Program-made: the position numbers and the translations under genes
Origin: Halanaerobiales bacterium
Lineage (GTDB): Bacteria > Bacillota_F > Halanaerobiia > DY22613
Assembly (NCBI GenBank): GCA_023128035.1
Contig: JAGMES010000035.1
Span: 1-35,135 of the forward strand
Length of the DNA: 35,135 bases
Direction of reading: 5' to 3'
The notes under the pieces: model-generated
The model's input: only the letters and a program-made list of their open reading frames with translations
The model's database searches: none
Told to the model about the DNA's origin: nothing
Shown: positions 1 through 10,318 of the stretch, one piece after another
Layout: every line of letters begins with the position of its first letter
Position numbering within the stretch: position 1 is the first letter of the stretch

Positions 1-1
1 A

Positions 2-222
2 AGTGGGATTGAACCAATGATCAAACAATGGGAACTGTAAAGCGATGGGAGAATAAAATACTAAATTATTTTGACTCTAAAATTACAAATGGCTTCATAG
101 AGGGGTTAAATAACAAGATAAAAGTCATCAAGCGAAATGGATATGGAATACCTAATTTTCACAATTTCAAGGGACGTATTTTCGTTACATTTTATGGAAA
201 TGGAGTACCATCAACAAAATAA
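2..222 (+). pseudogene. ISL3-type transposase, C-terminal fragment, frameshifted
   Basis: The translation from about base 28 contains NGFIEGLNNKIKVIKR, followed by a YGIPNFHNFKGRIF stretch. This is the conserved C-terminal end of DDE transposases of the ISL3 family (NGF-EG-NNKIK-IKR-x-YG). The bases before 25 read SGIEPMIK in another frame, also as expected for this family, so the frame changes around bases 24-28 and the frame of the C-terminal part has a stop at 10-12. The element is cut by the window edge, so most of the gene is not visible. No terminal inverted repeat could be identified with confidence downstream. It lies about 75 bases before a truncated NRPS condensation domain and may be what broke that gene. 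Confidence 0.72.
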
Positions 223-296
223 TACTTCCACATTCTATATATATAGTAATTATAATAATGCAAATAGATTAACTAAATATTTTAGTTTCACAACTA

Positions 297-2695
297 TTGA
301 CACAGACCCCTGATAGTACTTTTCTGGAATTTATGAACTCTGCACAACAAAATATTCTAAGCACATATGAAAATCAGGATTACCCCTTTGAGCAAATTGT
401 GGATAAATTGAATGTGACTATCCCATGTTCGCGTAATCCACTATTTGATACAATGTTGATTTTACATAACGAAAATGCTTCTACAAACCAGATTGCGAAT
501 AACGGTTTGGAGTTTTCTCCTTATAGACTTGATCATAATACATCTACTCTGGATTTTAAAGTTGATGTATATCAAAGAATCTCTGGAGAATTGAGCTGTC
601 TTCTAGAATATAATACAAATTTATTTATAGAAGAGACAATGACCAGATTAGCAGAACATTTTCAAAAACTTATTGTTCAAGTGGTCTCCAATCCTGCACA
701 AAAGATCGCTAATATTAATATATTTACTGCTGAAGAGGCAGATCAGATCGAAGCTAAACGAGAACAGAATCTTACCTCCAGTAACGATATGATTTCTTTA
801 GTGGTAAGTAGTACATTTACATCTGACCCAATTGGGGATTATTTATCATGGTGGTGTGAACAATTGGGGCTGGAGGTTGATGTAAAGTTTACTTCCTATA
901 ATCAAGTTTTTCAAGAATTACTTGATCCAAACAGACTCATCTCAACAAATTCTGGTGCCAATATTTTATTAATCCGCTTTGAAGATTGGAAAGAAACTTT
1001 ACTGAATTTATAACAATTTTAACGCAGAAAAGTAAGACTATCCCGTATTTTATAGGTTTATTCCCTGTTTCAACCCATTTAAACTTAAGTGAAACTGTAC
1101 TCGGATATATCAAAGCACTTTGTTTACGTTGGAAGATGGCTTTGTCGAAAATGGACAATGTACATCTAGTAGATTTTACGGAGTTGGGAGAATTTTATAA
1201 TATTTCTCAGGTTTTTGATCTACGGAAAGATCAAGCAGGTCATTTACCGTTTAGTGACAAATATTATGCTGCAAAGGGAACTTCGTTAGCTCGAAAGGTA
1301 CATTCCTGGCAGAAGCAGCATTTTAAAGTAATAGTACTGGATTGTGATAATACATTATGGCAGGGTGTTTGTGGTGAAGATGGTACTCTTGGTGTAAAAA
1401 TTGAGGGGCCATATTTAGAACTGCAAAAATTTATGCTACAAAAACATGATGATGGAATGTTGTTGGTTTTATGTAGTAAAAATAATGAGCCTGATGTGTG
1501 GGATGTTTTTGATCGGAATCCAGAGATGGTTTTGAAGAGAGATTATATATCAAATTGGAAGATCAACTGGCAACCAAAATCAGAAAATATCAAGGCATTG
1601 GCTAAGGAACTGAATTTAGGTATAGATAGTTTTATTTTTATTGATGATAATCCATTAGAATGTTCAGAAGTTATGACCAATTGTCCTGAGGTATTGACCT
1701 TATTATTACCAAAAGATAAAAAACAGATTGCAGTATTTTTACAACATGTTTGGGCCTTTGACCGTTTTAAAGTTACTGATGAAGATAAAAAGCGGACTAA
1801 GATGTACATTGCTGAGCGGAAACGTCAGGAAGTTCAACAGAGTGGGATGAATTTGGAAAATTTCCTAGCAGGTTTAGAATTAAAAATGAGTATGAATTAT
1901 ATGGAGAAAGCTAATTTAGCCAGAGTTTCTCAATTAACGCAAAGAACAAATCAGTTTAATTTAAGTACGACTCGTCGGACTGAGGAAGAGATTGAAAAGT
2001 TACTTCAAAATGAAGATACAGAATGCTGGACAATTCAGGTATCAGATTGCTTTGGTGACTATGGTGTAGTAGGAGTTGTTATTACTCATAAGGGTACAGA
2101 AGAATTGTTTATTGACACTTTCTTATTAAGCTGTAGAGTTTTAGGACGTAGGGTTGAAGATGCCATCCTGATTGGGCTGAAAAAATATTGTCAGGAATAT
2201 AATTTGAACCAAATCGAAGCTAGATTTTATCCAACCGCTAAAAATACACCTTTTAAAGAGTTTCTCGAAAGAACTGCTTGGGAAAAAGAGGAAGAGACAG
2301 CTGAGTATATCAAATATAATTTAATTACTGAAAAGCTTTCAGATTCCAGTGAATGTATTGAACTTTATATTAATTCTGATTATAGTAAAAAATTAATAGA
2401 TGAAGCAAATAACCATGTATCAGCAGTTAGCAAGTTAGGAGAATCTATTCCAACTAACATGTATCAACCAGAAGAAATGAATCTGGTTTTCAGTGAGAAA
2501 AATTGGCAGATTCAAATTGTTAACGAAGAGAACTTATTACATAGAAAGCAGTTATTGCCATTAGAAAATTATTCAGGTGAACTATTAGCAAAATTACCTG
2601 TAATTAGCATTAACGAACAGAAACTAAAGAGAGCAGAGTATGTTGGACCACGAGATGAAACTGAAGAAAAATTAGTTCAGATTTACGATTATTGA
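297..2695 (+). pseudogene. NRPS fragment: condensation-domain C-terminus plus FkbH-like domain, frameshifted
   Basis: The first frame begins inside the late part of a condensation domain (NQDYPFEQIVDKL, then SRNPLFDTMLI) and has no 5' part. It continues into the N-terminal part of an FkbH-like domain (SWWCEQLGLEVDV, YNQVFQELLDP, RFEDW) and stops at 1011-1013. The FkbH domain resumes in the next frame with the HAD-type nucleophile motif VLDCDNTLWQGVCGEDG near 1340, FIDDNPLE near 1635, and the acyltransferase-like second half ending near 2300. FkbH proteins load glyceryl units from 1,3-bisphosphoglycerate onto carrier proteins. Comparing frames, WK|RNFTEF would be restored by one extra A in the A run at 990-992. 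After the domain a linker (EYVGPRDETEEKLVQIY) should enter a carrier protein, but the frame ends in TGA at 2693-2695. Upstream truncation, frameshift and missing carrier domain mark it as dead. Confidence 0.85.
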
Positions 2696-5600
2696 TGCAT
2701 GAAGAGATCAAAGAGGCAGCTGTTATTCCTCAAGATGATGAAGATGGAAATAAATATCTTTGTGCATACCTGGTATCTGGAAGGGAACTTATAGTTTCAG
2801 AGTTACGGGATTGGATTGGAGTAGAATTACCAGAATATATGATTCCATCCTATTTTGTGAGATTAGAAGAAATGCCCTTAACCACAAATGGAAAACTAAA
2901 TCGAAAAGCTTTACCTGAACTTGATGGAACGATTCAGACAGGAACAGAATATGTAGCTCCTCAAAACGAGATAGAGGAAAAATTAGCAATAATATGGGAA
3001 GCAATTTTGGGTGTAGATAAAATAGGTATAAACGATAATTTCTTTGAATTAGGTGGACATTCTTTAAAAGCGACAGTTCTAGTGTCACAAATACATAAGG
3101 AATTGAATGTAGAAGTACCTATAAGTGAATTATTTAAAAGATCTACTATAAAACAACTTGCAGAATATATAGAAGTTTCGGAGGAAAATCTATTCTCATC
3201 TATACAACCAGTGGAAGAAAAGGAATATTATCCGGCCTCATCTGTGCAGAAGAGACTGTACATACTGTGTCAGTTTGAAGGTGTTGGCGTATGTTACAAC
3301 ATGCCAGGAGCTATGGTGATTGAAGGCAGACTAAACAGTGAAAATGTTGAACAGAGCTTCAAAAAACTTGTTCAAAGGCATGAGACTCTGCGTACATTCT
3401 TCCATATGTTGGAGGGCGAAGTTGTGCAAAAGGTACACAGTGAAGTGGATTTTGAAATAAGCTTTACTCCAACTGGTGAAAGTGAATGCAAAGTGCGCGA
3501 AGAATTTGTACGACCTTTTGATTTAAGCCAAGCCCCACTTTTGAGAATTGGCCTTGTAAAATTGGCAGAAGACAGGCATATGATGATGTTTGACATGCAG
3601 CATATTATATCAGACGCAGTGTCTATGGAGATATTGGTAACGGAGTTTGCCACTCTATATCAGGGTGGAGATTTACCTAAATTGAGGATTCAATACAAAG
3701 ATTTCTCTGTATGGCAGAATGAACTGTTTAAAACAGATTTATTTGAAAGCCAAGAAAAATATTGGTTAGACAGCTTTGCAGGCCAGCAAGGTAGAGAAAT
3801 TCCAGTATTTAATCTGCCTACTGACTACCTGCGTCCATCAATCCAGAGCTTTAGAGGAGATCGGATCGTCTTTGGAATTGAGGGTGAGTTAACAGCCCAG
3901 TTGAAAGAGCTTGCTACTCAGTCAGGTTCAACAATGTATATAGTATTACTATCAGCATTTAATGTGCTATTGTATAAATACACCGGACAGGATGATATTG
4001 TAATCGGTTCTCCGATTGCTGGTAGGCGCCATGCGGATTTGCAAAATATCATCGGAATGTTTGTCAATATGCTTGCATCATGTAGCATCAAGACATTTAT
4101 AGATTTCCTCAGTGAAGTTAGAAATAACACATTGAAAGCGTATGACAATCAGGATTACCAGTTTGAAGAACTGGTGGAAAAGCTCAACCTGAAGAGAGAT
4201 TTGAGTCGGAATACTTTATTTGATGTGGTATTCTCATTGCAGAATGCAAAACCAGGTATGGGAGAAATGGAAGGCTTGCGGCTGGTTCCAAGTAAACTTG
4301 AGTATAATATATCCAAAGTTGATATTACGCTGGATTGCGTTGAGCAAAATGACAGGATATTATTTAGTTTTGAATACTTTATTGACCTGTTTGCAAAGGA
4401 AACCATAGAACGATTATCCAGTCACTATGTAAATATTCTAAGACGAATAACTCAAAACCCAGAGGTGAAATTGGCAGATATAAACATGCTTTCAGAGGCA
4501 GAGAGAGAACAAATTCTGTGTGATTTCAACGCTATCGAAATGGAGTATGCAAAGGACAAAACGTTACATGAGCTATTTATAGAGCAGGTGGAAAAGACCC
4601 CAGAGAAAATTGCTCTGGTCTTTGAAGATGAAAAGTTGACCTATGGGGAATTGAATAAAAAGACAAACCAGCTTGCCCACAGTCTCAGAGAATATGGTGT
4701 TGCTATAGATGAAATCATTGGCATTATGGATGAGCGCTCTATTGATATGATTATAGGTATCTTAAGTGTGCTAAAAGCTGGTGGGGCATATATGCCGATA
4801 GATCCTGATTATCCTGCGGAGAGAATTAGATATATGCTTGAGGATAGCAATATCAAGATATTACTCACAAACGAAGATCATATTCAAAAACATTTTACTG
4901 GCAGAATCGAATATAATGGAAGGATTATTGATCTGAAAGATAAGAATGCTTACACAGGAGATGGGCATAATCTGGAAAACATGAATAACCCTGAGGATCT
5001 GGTGTATGTAATGTACACTTCTGGTTCGACGGGTAAACCCAAAGGGGTAATGATTGAGCATAGAGGTGTCGTAAGTCTCTCTAAGTATTATAATGAAATG
5101 TTTAATTTAGAAGAGGGAAGAAATATTGTACATATGTCCAATGTTTCCTTTGACACTTCTGTTGTAGAAATATTCCCACCGCTTATTTATGGGGCATCTA
5201 TTTATGTTATTAGAAAAGAGTTGGCCCTTGATAGAAAGAAATTCATACAATTTGTGGAGGAGAATCAGATTCATATCGCTCAATTCGTTCCTATGACTTT
5301 AAAAGAGATTCTGGCCCAGAGTGAAAAACCTGAATGCCTGGAGACAGTTATAGTTGGAGGGGATCAGCTTGAGGATGCATTAAAAGATGAGATTCTTTCG
5401 CTAGGATACCAGTTAACCAACCATTATGGACCGACTGAGGGAACGGTAGATTCTATCATCGCCAAATGTGAAGAATCAAAATCAAGTATCGGAAAGCCGA
5501 TCCCCAACACTAAAGTTTACATTCTGGATCAAGATAATAATCTATCCCCGGTAGGGGTTTCAGGAGAATTGTGTGTAAGTGGAGTTGGATTGGCAAGGGG

Positions 5601-6144
5601 ATACTTAAACAGACCTGAGCTTACAGAGGAGAAATTTGTTCCTAATCCATTGGTGTCAGGGGAGAAAATGTACAGAACGGGAGATCTGGCAAACTGGCAG
5701 TCTGATGGTAATATCACCTTCCTCGGAAGGATTGATAATCAAGTTAAGATCAGAGGGTACAGGGTTGAACTAGGAGAAATTGAGTCACAGCGGATAAAGC
5801 ATACGAATATAACAGAAGCAGTTGTCGTGGATAAAGTGGATTCGAATGGAAGTAAGTATTTGTGTGCCTATATTGTTGCTGAAAATGAGCTTACAGTGTC
5901 AGAGATGAGAGACCATCTTTCTAAAGAGTTGCTCGACTATATGATCCCGGGACACTTTATGCAGATCGATAATTTACCTCTTTCCCACAATGGTAAGATA
6001 GATAGAAATGCTCTGCCAGAGCCAGATGGTAGTATCAATACAGGAGTAGAGTATGTCGCACCTACTAATGAGATAGAAGAAAAGTTGGTTGAAATATGGC
6101 AGGAAGTGCTTGGTGTAGATGGTATAGGTATAACTCATAACTAA
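2692..6144 (+). pseudogene. NRPS fragment: A-domain tail, PCP, C, A, truncated PCP
   Basis: A long open frame of about 1150 codons. It starts abruptly in the last third of an adenylation domain (HEEIKEAAVI, NGKLNRKALP = A10). Then come a carrier domain with the 4'-phosphopantetheine site DNFFELGGHSLKA (near 3036), a condensation domain with MQHIISDAVSM (a degenerate HHxxxDG, second His kept), and a full adenylation domain (YTSGSTGKPKGV near 5010, FDTSVVEIF, NHYGPTEG, YRTGD, GRIDNQVKIRGYRVE, NGKIDRNALP). The next carrier domain breaks off after DGIGITHN, before its LGGHS motif. The apparent start is a TTG/ATG without a ribosome binding site that overlaps the end of the upstream fragment, so this is a deletion junction rather than a true gene start. 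The substrate cannot be assigned safely. The frame is intact inside, so the C-A part could still fold, but no complete module remains. Confidence 0.87.
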
Positions 6145-6215
6145 TCTGTACCCTTTGTCAAGGACATTTTAAAATAGAAAGGTTGAGTGATTTTAATTAC
6201 TTATAAAAAAAATGT

Positions 6216-6244
6216 TTGACATTGGTATTTAGTTTTGTTATACA
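6216..6244 (+). promoter_or_regulatory. Sigma-A-type promoter for the heme operon
   Basis: A perfect -35 (TTGACA, 6216-6221), a 17-base spacer and a good -10 (TATACA, 6239-6244) lie just upstream of a Fur-like box. It is the only convincing promoter seen before the five co-directional genes that follow. Confidence 0.75.
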
Positions 6245-6249
6245 TAAAT

Positions 6250-6268
6250 GAAAATGAAAATCATTATC
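6250..6268 (+). promoter_or_regulatory. Fur box 1, heme operon
   Basis: GAAAATGAAAATCATTATC matches 17 of 19 bases of the classical Fur consensus (GATAATGATAATCATTATC). It starts 6 bases after the -10 element, covering the likely transcription start, so iron-loaded Fur would block initiation. Confidence 0.75.
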
Positions 6269-6310
6269 AAAAACGAACACAAAAGAAGAAAAAATTTTTA
6301 ACTATACAAT

Positions 6311-6329
6311 GAGAATGATTTTCAATATC
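6311..6329 (+). promoter_or_regulatory. Fur box 2, heme operon
   Basis: GAGAATGATTTTCAATATC matches 15 of 19 bases of the Fur consensus, about 60 bases downstream of the first box. Two boxes in one leader fit co-operative Fur binding. Confidence 0.6.
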
Positions 6330-6381
6330 AAAAGAATTTAATTTTACTACTTACCAATAGTTCAGATGGAGGTGAAAAAAA

Positions 6382-6442
6382 ATGTGAATTTAAGATAGTG
6401 GTTGCGCGTGACGAAAGTTCTAAAGAAAAACAGATTATTTGA
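6382..6442 (+). pseudogene. Possible decayed leader ORF with ATG directly followed by TGA
   Basis: A strong ribosome binding site GGAGGTG (6368-6374) is spaced 7 bases from an ATG at 6382, but the next codon is TGA. If the single T at 6385 is skipped, an 18-codon run follows the ATG: EFKIVVARDESSKEKQII, then TGA at 6440-6442, which overlaps the Shine-Dalgarno of hmuT. This looks either like a small gene killed by a one-base insertion or like a start-stop leader upstream of hmuT. No function can be assigned. Confidence 0.3.
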
Positions 6443-6455
6443 AAGGATGATTACC

Positions 6456-7232
6456 ATGCAAATATTAAAATCTTTTACATTTCGGTTAGTTTTAGCTTTT
6501 ACTCTGATTTTATATTTCGCTCCTGCGTCTTTTGCACTAGAGAGTTCTATAGAGGGTATATTGGTAGATGATTTGGGTAAAATTATTGAAATTAATAACG
6601 TAACTCGCATTCTCTCATTGGAACCTGCTATAATAGAGGCATTGTATTTGAGTGGACATTTTGATAAATTGGTAGGAGTTGCTAAGTCGTCTATGTCTGA
6701 AAACTGGCCTAAAGAAGTAGATAGTGTTGAAAGCGTAGGGGATATACGGAATGTAAATGTAGAAAAAATAGTGGATTTAAAACATGACCTAATTTTTGGG
6801 GATACTCAACAAGCAGAAAAAGAGATCGCCAAATTAACAGCTCTATTAGAAGAAGTAAGAGAAAATATTAAAGTTAATGAGCTTAAAACAGCTATATTTC
6901 TCTATAATCTTAAACCAGTAATGGCTTTTGGTAATGGCAGTATTCCTGATCAGGTACTGACATTAGTTGGTCTAAAGAACATTGCAAGAGATATTGAAGG
7001 AAATAATTCTACTTTTTCAATTGAGGAGCTTTTAGATTTAAACCCTGATTATATCTTTTTTGCTATGCGTGCAAAGTCAGGTTTAAAAGAAATGAAAAAT
7101 AATCCTCTTTGGAATGAACTAACCGCTGTGAAAAATGGAAAATGTCTTATACCACCAACAGAACATGTTTTGAGACCCACTCCTCGTTTGATCTATGGAA
7201 TATATGAAATCAATAAGTTAGTTTATCAATAA
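6456..7232 (+). CDS. hmuT: Heme/corrinoid-type ABC transporter substrate-binding protein (HmuT-like)
   Basis: Periplasmic binding protein of the FecB/BtuF/HmuT class. A signal peptide (about residues 1-29, hydrophobic core LVLAFTLILYF, ending ASFA) is followed by RILSLEPAIIEALYLSG and a C-terminal half with SIEELLDLNPDYIFFA and ILRPTPRLIYGIYEI-like closing helices. ATG 6456 is preferred because AAAGG lies 9 bases upstream; in-frame starts at 6402 and 6447 would put extra residues before the signal peptide. At 258 residues it is shorter than most relatives; the region between the two lobes (around GDTQQAEKEIAKL) looks compressed, so an in-frame deletion of some tens of residues is possible. 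It is the first intact gene after the Fur-box promoter and is followed by permease, ATPase, HmuW and flavodoxin genes. Heme is the likely ligand from that context; the sequence alone does not fix it. Confidence 0.78.
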   Translation: MQILKSFTFRLVLAFTLILYFAPASFALESSIEGILVDDLGKIIEINNVTRILSLEPAIIEALYLSGHFDKLVGVAKSSMSENWPKEVDSVESVGDIRNVNVEKIVDLKHDLIFGDTQQAEKEIAKLTALLEEVRENIKVNELKTAIFLYNLKPVMAFGNGSIPDQVLTLVGLKNIARDIEGNNSTFSIEELLDLNPDYIFFAMRAKSGLKEMKNNPLWNELTAVKNGKCLIPPTEHVLRPTPRLIYGIYEINKLVYQ

Positions 7233-7252
7233 CATTGGGAGTTGTTAATGAG

Positions 7253-8239
7253 ATGGATACAAAAAGATGGTCAGTACTATTAATTTTATCGCTGTTATTA
7301 GTATTTGCGTGTGGATATGTACTAACTCTTGGTTCTGTAGAGATTACATATAAAGAGATAGGCAATATTATTGTACATCGATTAGGTTTAAGCGAATTAC
7401 ATGTTTCACGTACAGCTCAGATTATCATTGAAAAAGTAAGATTTCCTAGAATTATAATGGCTCTATTGGTAGGCTCAACCCTTGCTACAGCAGGAGTGGG
7501 AATGCAAGCTCTGTTTCAAAATCCAATGGCTGATCCTTATATAATAGGTATCTCGTCCAGTGCATCATTTGGGGCGGTGTTGGCATTTACATTAAACTTA
7601 GCACCTGGTTATTATGGTCTTTTTGCGTTTATGTTGTCGTTATTGACAGCATCGATACTTTATAGGTTTTCAAAGATTGGAAAAAGGTCTTCTGTGACAA
7701 TTTTATTATTAATGGGAATTGGACTTTCTGCTTTATATGGTGCAATAACTTCTTTCTTAATTTATTTCGCTGGTGAGGATTCTTTTTCAGTCATAGTCTG
7801 GATGATGGGTTATTTAGGCGACGCAACCTGGCAGAAGGTTGGTTTAGCAAGCATTCCAATTATATTAGGTATTCTGGTCATAAATTTCTTTGCAAGGGAT
7901 CTGAATATGTTCTTGACTGGAGAAGAAGAAGCCTGTTACTTAGGGGTGAATGTAGAGTTAACTAAAAGAATAATTTTAGGAATTTCGACTCTGATTGTTG
8001 CTATCTCAGTAGCGTATGGAGGAATTATTGGTTTTGTAGGTCTGGTTATCCCTCATGTTTTTCGCTTACTCATTGGTAATGATCACCGCTTATTAATACC
8101 TTTAAGTTCAATAGGAGGAGCCTTCTTTTTATTGATCTCTGATACGATTGCTAGAACTATAATTGCGCCAACTGAGATACCTATAGGAGCTCCCTTTTTT
8201 ATCTATCTTTTAATGAGAAGAAGGAGGGTTATGTTATGA
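7253..8239 (+). CDS. hmuU: FecCD-family ABC permease (HmuU-like)
   Basis: Integral membrane permease of the heme/corrinoid/siderophore class. It has about ten hydrophobic segments and family hallmarks: VRFPRIIMALLVGSTLATAGVGMQALFQNPMADPYIIGIS near residues 55-95, GIIGFVGLVIPH near residue 260, and a C-terminal IPIGAPFFIYLL followed by basic residues. ATG 7253 is chosen, with GGGAG 11 bases upstream; an in-frame TTG at 7235 is possible but less likely. It starts 20 bases after hmuT and ends in a 4-base ATGA overlap with the ATPase gene, typical of translational coupling. It should form the inner-membrane channel for the ligand bound by the preceding protein. Confidence 0.87.
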   Translation: MDTKRWSVLLILSLLLVFACGYVLTLGSVEITYKEIGNIIVHRLGLSELHVSRTAQIIIEKVRFPRIIMALLVGSTLATAGVGMQALFQNPMADPYIIGISSSASFGAVLAFTLNLAPGYYGLFAFMLSLLTASILYRFSKIGKRSSVTILLLMGIGLSALYGAITSFLIYFAGEDSFSVIVWMMGYLGDATWQKVGLASIPIILGILVINFFARDLNMFLTGEEEACYLGVNVELTKRIILGISTLIVAISVAYGGIIGFVGLVIPHVFRLLIGNDHRLLIPLSSIGGAFFLLISDTIARTIIAPTEIPIGAPFFIYLLMRRRRVML

Positions 8240-9021
8240 TTTTAAAGGTTACTGATCTTTTTTTTAAGTATCGTGAACGTGAAGTTTTAAAAGATATATC
8301 ATTTTTAATAGAAAAGGAACAATTTTTAGGCATTATAGGACCTAATGGATCAGGAAAAACAACATTAATTAAGAATATCGCTGGTTTTTTTAGGTCACAG
8401 GGAAAAATAGTTATTAAAAATGAGAACTTATCAGGACTCACCAAAAAAGAAGTTGCAAAAAGAATAGGAGTAGTACCTCAGAAAAGCAAATTAAAGGGAG
8501 AATTTACGGTCCGAGAAATTGTTGAGATGGGGCGTTATGCTTATCAAACTCGGTTTCAAAGATTAAAAAAAGAGGATGATAATGTGATTGAAGGAGTGAT
8601 GAGAGAATTAGATATTCTTAAATTTCATGACCGTAAAATCAATGAAGTATCAGGAGGAGAATTTCAGAAAGTCTTAATCGCCCGGGCATTAGCTCAAGAA
8701 CCAGATATATTGATTTTGGATGAAGCTACATCAAATCTAGATATCAATCGAACAATTGAAATCTTTCAATTAGCCAGAAAAATCTGTCGTGAGAACAAGA
8801 TAACTATTATTGCAATCATTCATGATTTAAATATGGCAGCTCAATTTTGTGATCAGATTATGGTCTTAAAAGATGGGGAGAAATATCAAATGGGAACTCC
8901 TCAAGAAGTTCTCAATCCTGACCTTTTATATAAAACATTTGGGCTTAAAGCACAAGTAATAACAAATCCTCAGAATCAAAGGCCATATATTATTCCGTAT
9001 ATTGAAATAGATAAAATTTAG
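8236..9021 (+). CDS. hmuV: ABC transporter ATP-binding protein (HmuV-like)
   Basis: ATPase subunit of the heme-type importer. It has Walker A GPNGSGKTT (residues 35-43), a Q-loop region VVPQKSK, signature VSGGEFQ, Walker B ILILDEATSNLD and the switch histidine in IIHDLNMAAQFCD. Its 261 residues are normal for the FecE/HmuV/BtuD class. GGAGG lies just upstream, inside the permease gene. It powers uptake with the permease whose gene it overlaps by 4 bases. The next gene begins 12 bases later after an AGGAGGT site, so one mRNA is likely. Confidence 0.9.
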   Translation: MILKVTDLFFKYREREVLKDISFLIEKEQFLGIIGPNGSGKTTLIKNIAGFFRSQGKIVIKNENLSGLTKKEVAKRIGVVPQKSKLKGEFTVREIVEMGRYAYQTRFQRLKKEDDNVIEGVMRELDILKFHDRKINEVSGGEFQKVLIARALAQEPDILILDEATSNLDINRTIEIFQLARKICRENKITIIAIIHDLNMAAQFCDQIMVLKDGEKYQMGTPQEVLNPDLLYKTFGLKAQVITNPQNQRPYIIPYIEIDKI

Positions 9022-9032
9022 GAGGTATAACT

Positions 9033-10316
9033 GTGGTTTACGAAAAAAGATATAAGTCACATCATGATTCAACAAATCTTTTGAAACATACCTTTATAAG
9101 TAATGAAGATCCTCAAAATTATATTACGAATCTATTGGCTACAGAAGCCAAAAAACCTCGTTCGATCTATATTCATGTTCCATATTGTACAAAAATATGT
9201 AGTTTCTGTAATATGAATAGAGGGTTACTTAATAAAGATATTAATGACTATCATACGTTACTTATTGATTCTATTAAAAAGGTTTATGATTATCTGTATT
9301 TGCAAAGCAAAGAATTTGAATCCATCTATTTTGGTGGAGGTACCCCTACAACGTTATCGGCAAAACAGATTGAAGAGGTTTTACAGACCATATTTGATTA
9401 TTTACCTATCAGTTCAAATGCTGAAATTAGTTTTGAAACATCTATTACAGAACTTACCGAAGATAGATTGGTTGTAATGAAAGAGATGGGAGTGAATCGC
9501 TTCAGTATCGGGGTTTAATCTTTTGTTGATCGAGCAAGAAAACTTTTTGCTCGGCGTGGAAGTAGTAAGAAGGTAGTTGAAAAGCTTATCAAAGTAATAG
9601 AGATGGGTTTTAAAAATACCAATATAGATTTGATCTATAATTATCCGGGCCAGACGTTGGAAGAACTGAATTATGATTTGGAAATGGTAAAAGAATTAGA
9701 ATTGGCAGGATTAAGTTATTATTCTTTGATGCGACATGAAGGTTCTGCACTGGAAGCTCGGATTAAAGAAGGTAAAGTCTCAGAATTAGCAGGATTGACT
9801 GAAGAAAAAGTTTTCTTTAAGAAGATTTTTAGAGAATTACAGGAAAACAATTATAGCTTATTAGAATTAACTAAGTTGACCAATCAAAATCGAGATCGTT
9901 ATCAATATATTCAAATAAAAAATCGTAGTGGAGATGTTTTAGCATTAGGGGTAGGAGCCGGAGGAAGAATGGGAGATTATAATTATTTTAACGGGATGGC
10001 AAAAGATATGATTACAAAAAATAAATCGCCACTCTCTCCCATGGGAAGAATTGTTACAGCAGAATACAATAAGATCGATAGGATTCGGGGTCAAATCCAG
10101 TTTGGAAATATTAATTTTGAAGAGATTAAAGAGGAAATAGATTTTGACATTAAAGAACACTGCGCAGATTTTATAGCTGAATTAGAATCAAAAGATTTGA
10201 TTAAACTGAATGAAGATGGTTTCAAACTAACTGAAGAAGGTGTTTTCTGGGGTAATAACATAAGCAGGGATCTTACTAAAAATTTAGTTGAAAGATATTC
10301 AAAAGGGAGGGAATAA
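9033..10316 (+). pseudogene. hmuW: HmuW/ChuW-like radical SAM heme-degradation enzyme with an in-frame stop
   Basis: HemN-like radical SAM protein with the [4Fe-4S] motif CTKICSFC (Cys 52, 56, 59), YIHVPYC before it and the GGGTPT motif. HmuW/ChuW proteins are anaerobic enzymes that open the heme ring by radical methyl transfer and release iron. Context supports this over HemW or HemN: an HmuTUV-like transporter gene set lies upstream and a flavodoxin gene follows 2 bases later. Codon 162 is TAA (9516-9518) where the family has the conserved Gln of GVQSF, and the same frame continues without a shift (SFVDRARKLFARRGS...) to 10316, about 427 codons in all. One C-to-T change in a CAA codon explains it. 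Start is GTG 9033, with AGGAGGT 6 bases upstream. It could be a fresh pseudogene, a readthrough gene, or a sequencing error. Confidence 0.82.
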
Positions 10317-10318
10317 TA

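Noticed and set aside
4700..5800. Prediction of the amino acid activated by the intact A domain
   Set aside because: The specificity-pocket residues cannot be assigned reliably by eye, so no substrate is claimed.
6145..6180. Sequence TGTACCCTTTGTCAAGGACA after the NRPS break, resembling ends of some IS3-family elements
   Set aside because: No matching inverted end, target duplication or transposase nearby, so it could not be supported as a mobile-element end.
9603..10316. Separate gene starting at ATG 9603
   Set aside because: It is the continuation of hmuW in the same frame after the stop at 9516; the start lies inside a conserved radical-SAM region and lacks a ribosome binding site.
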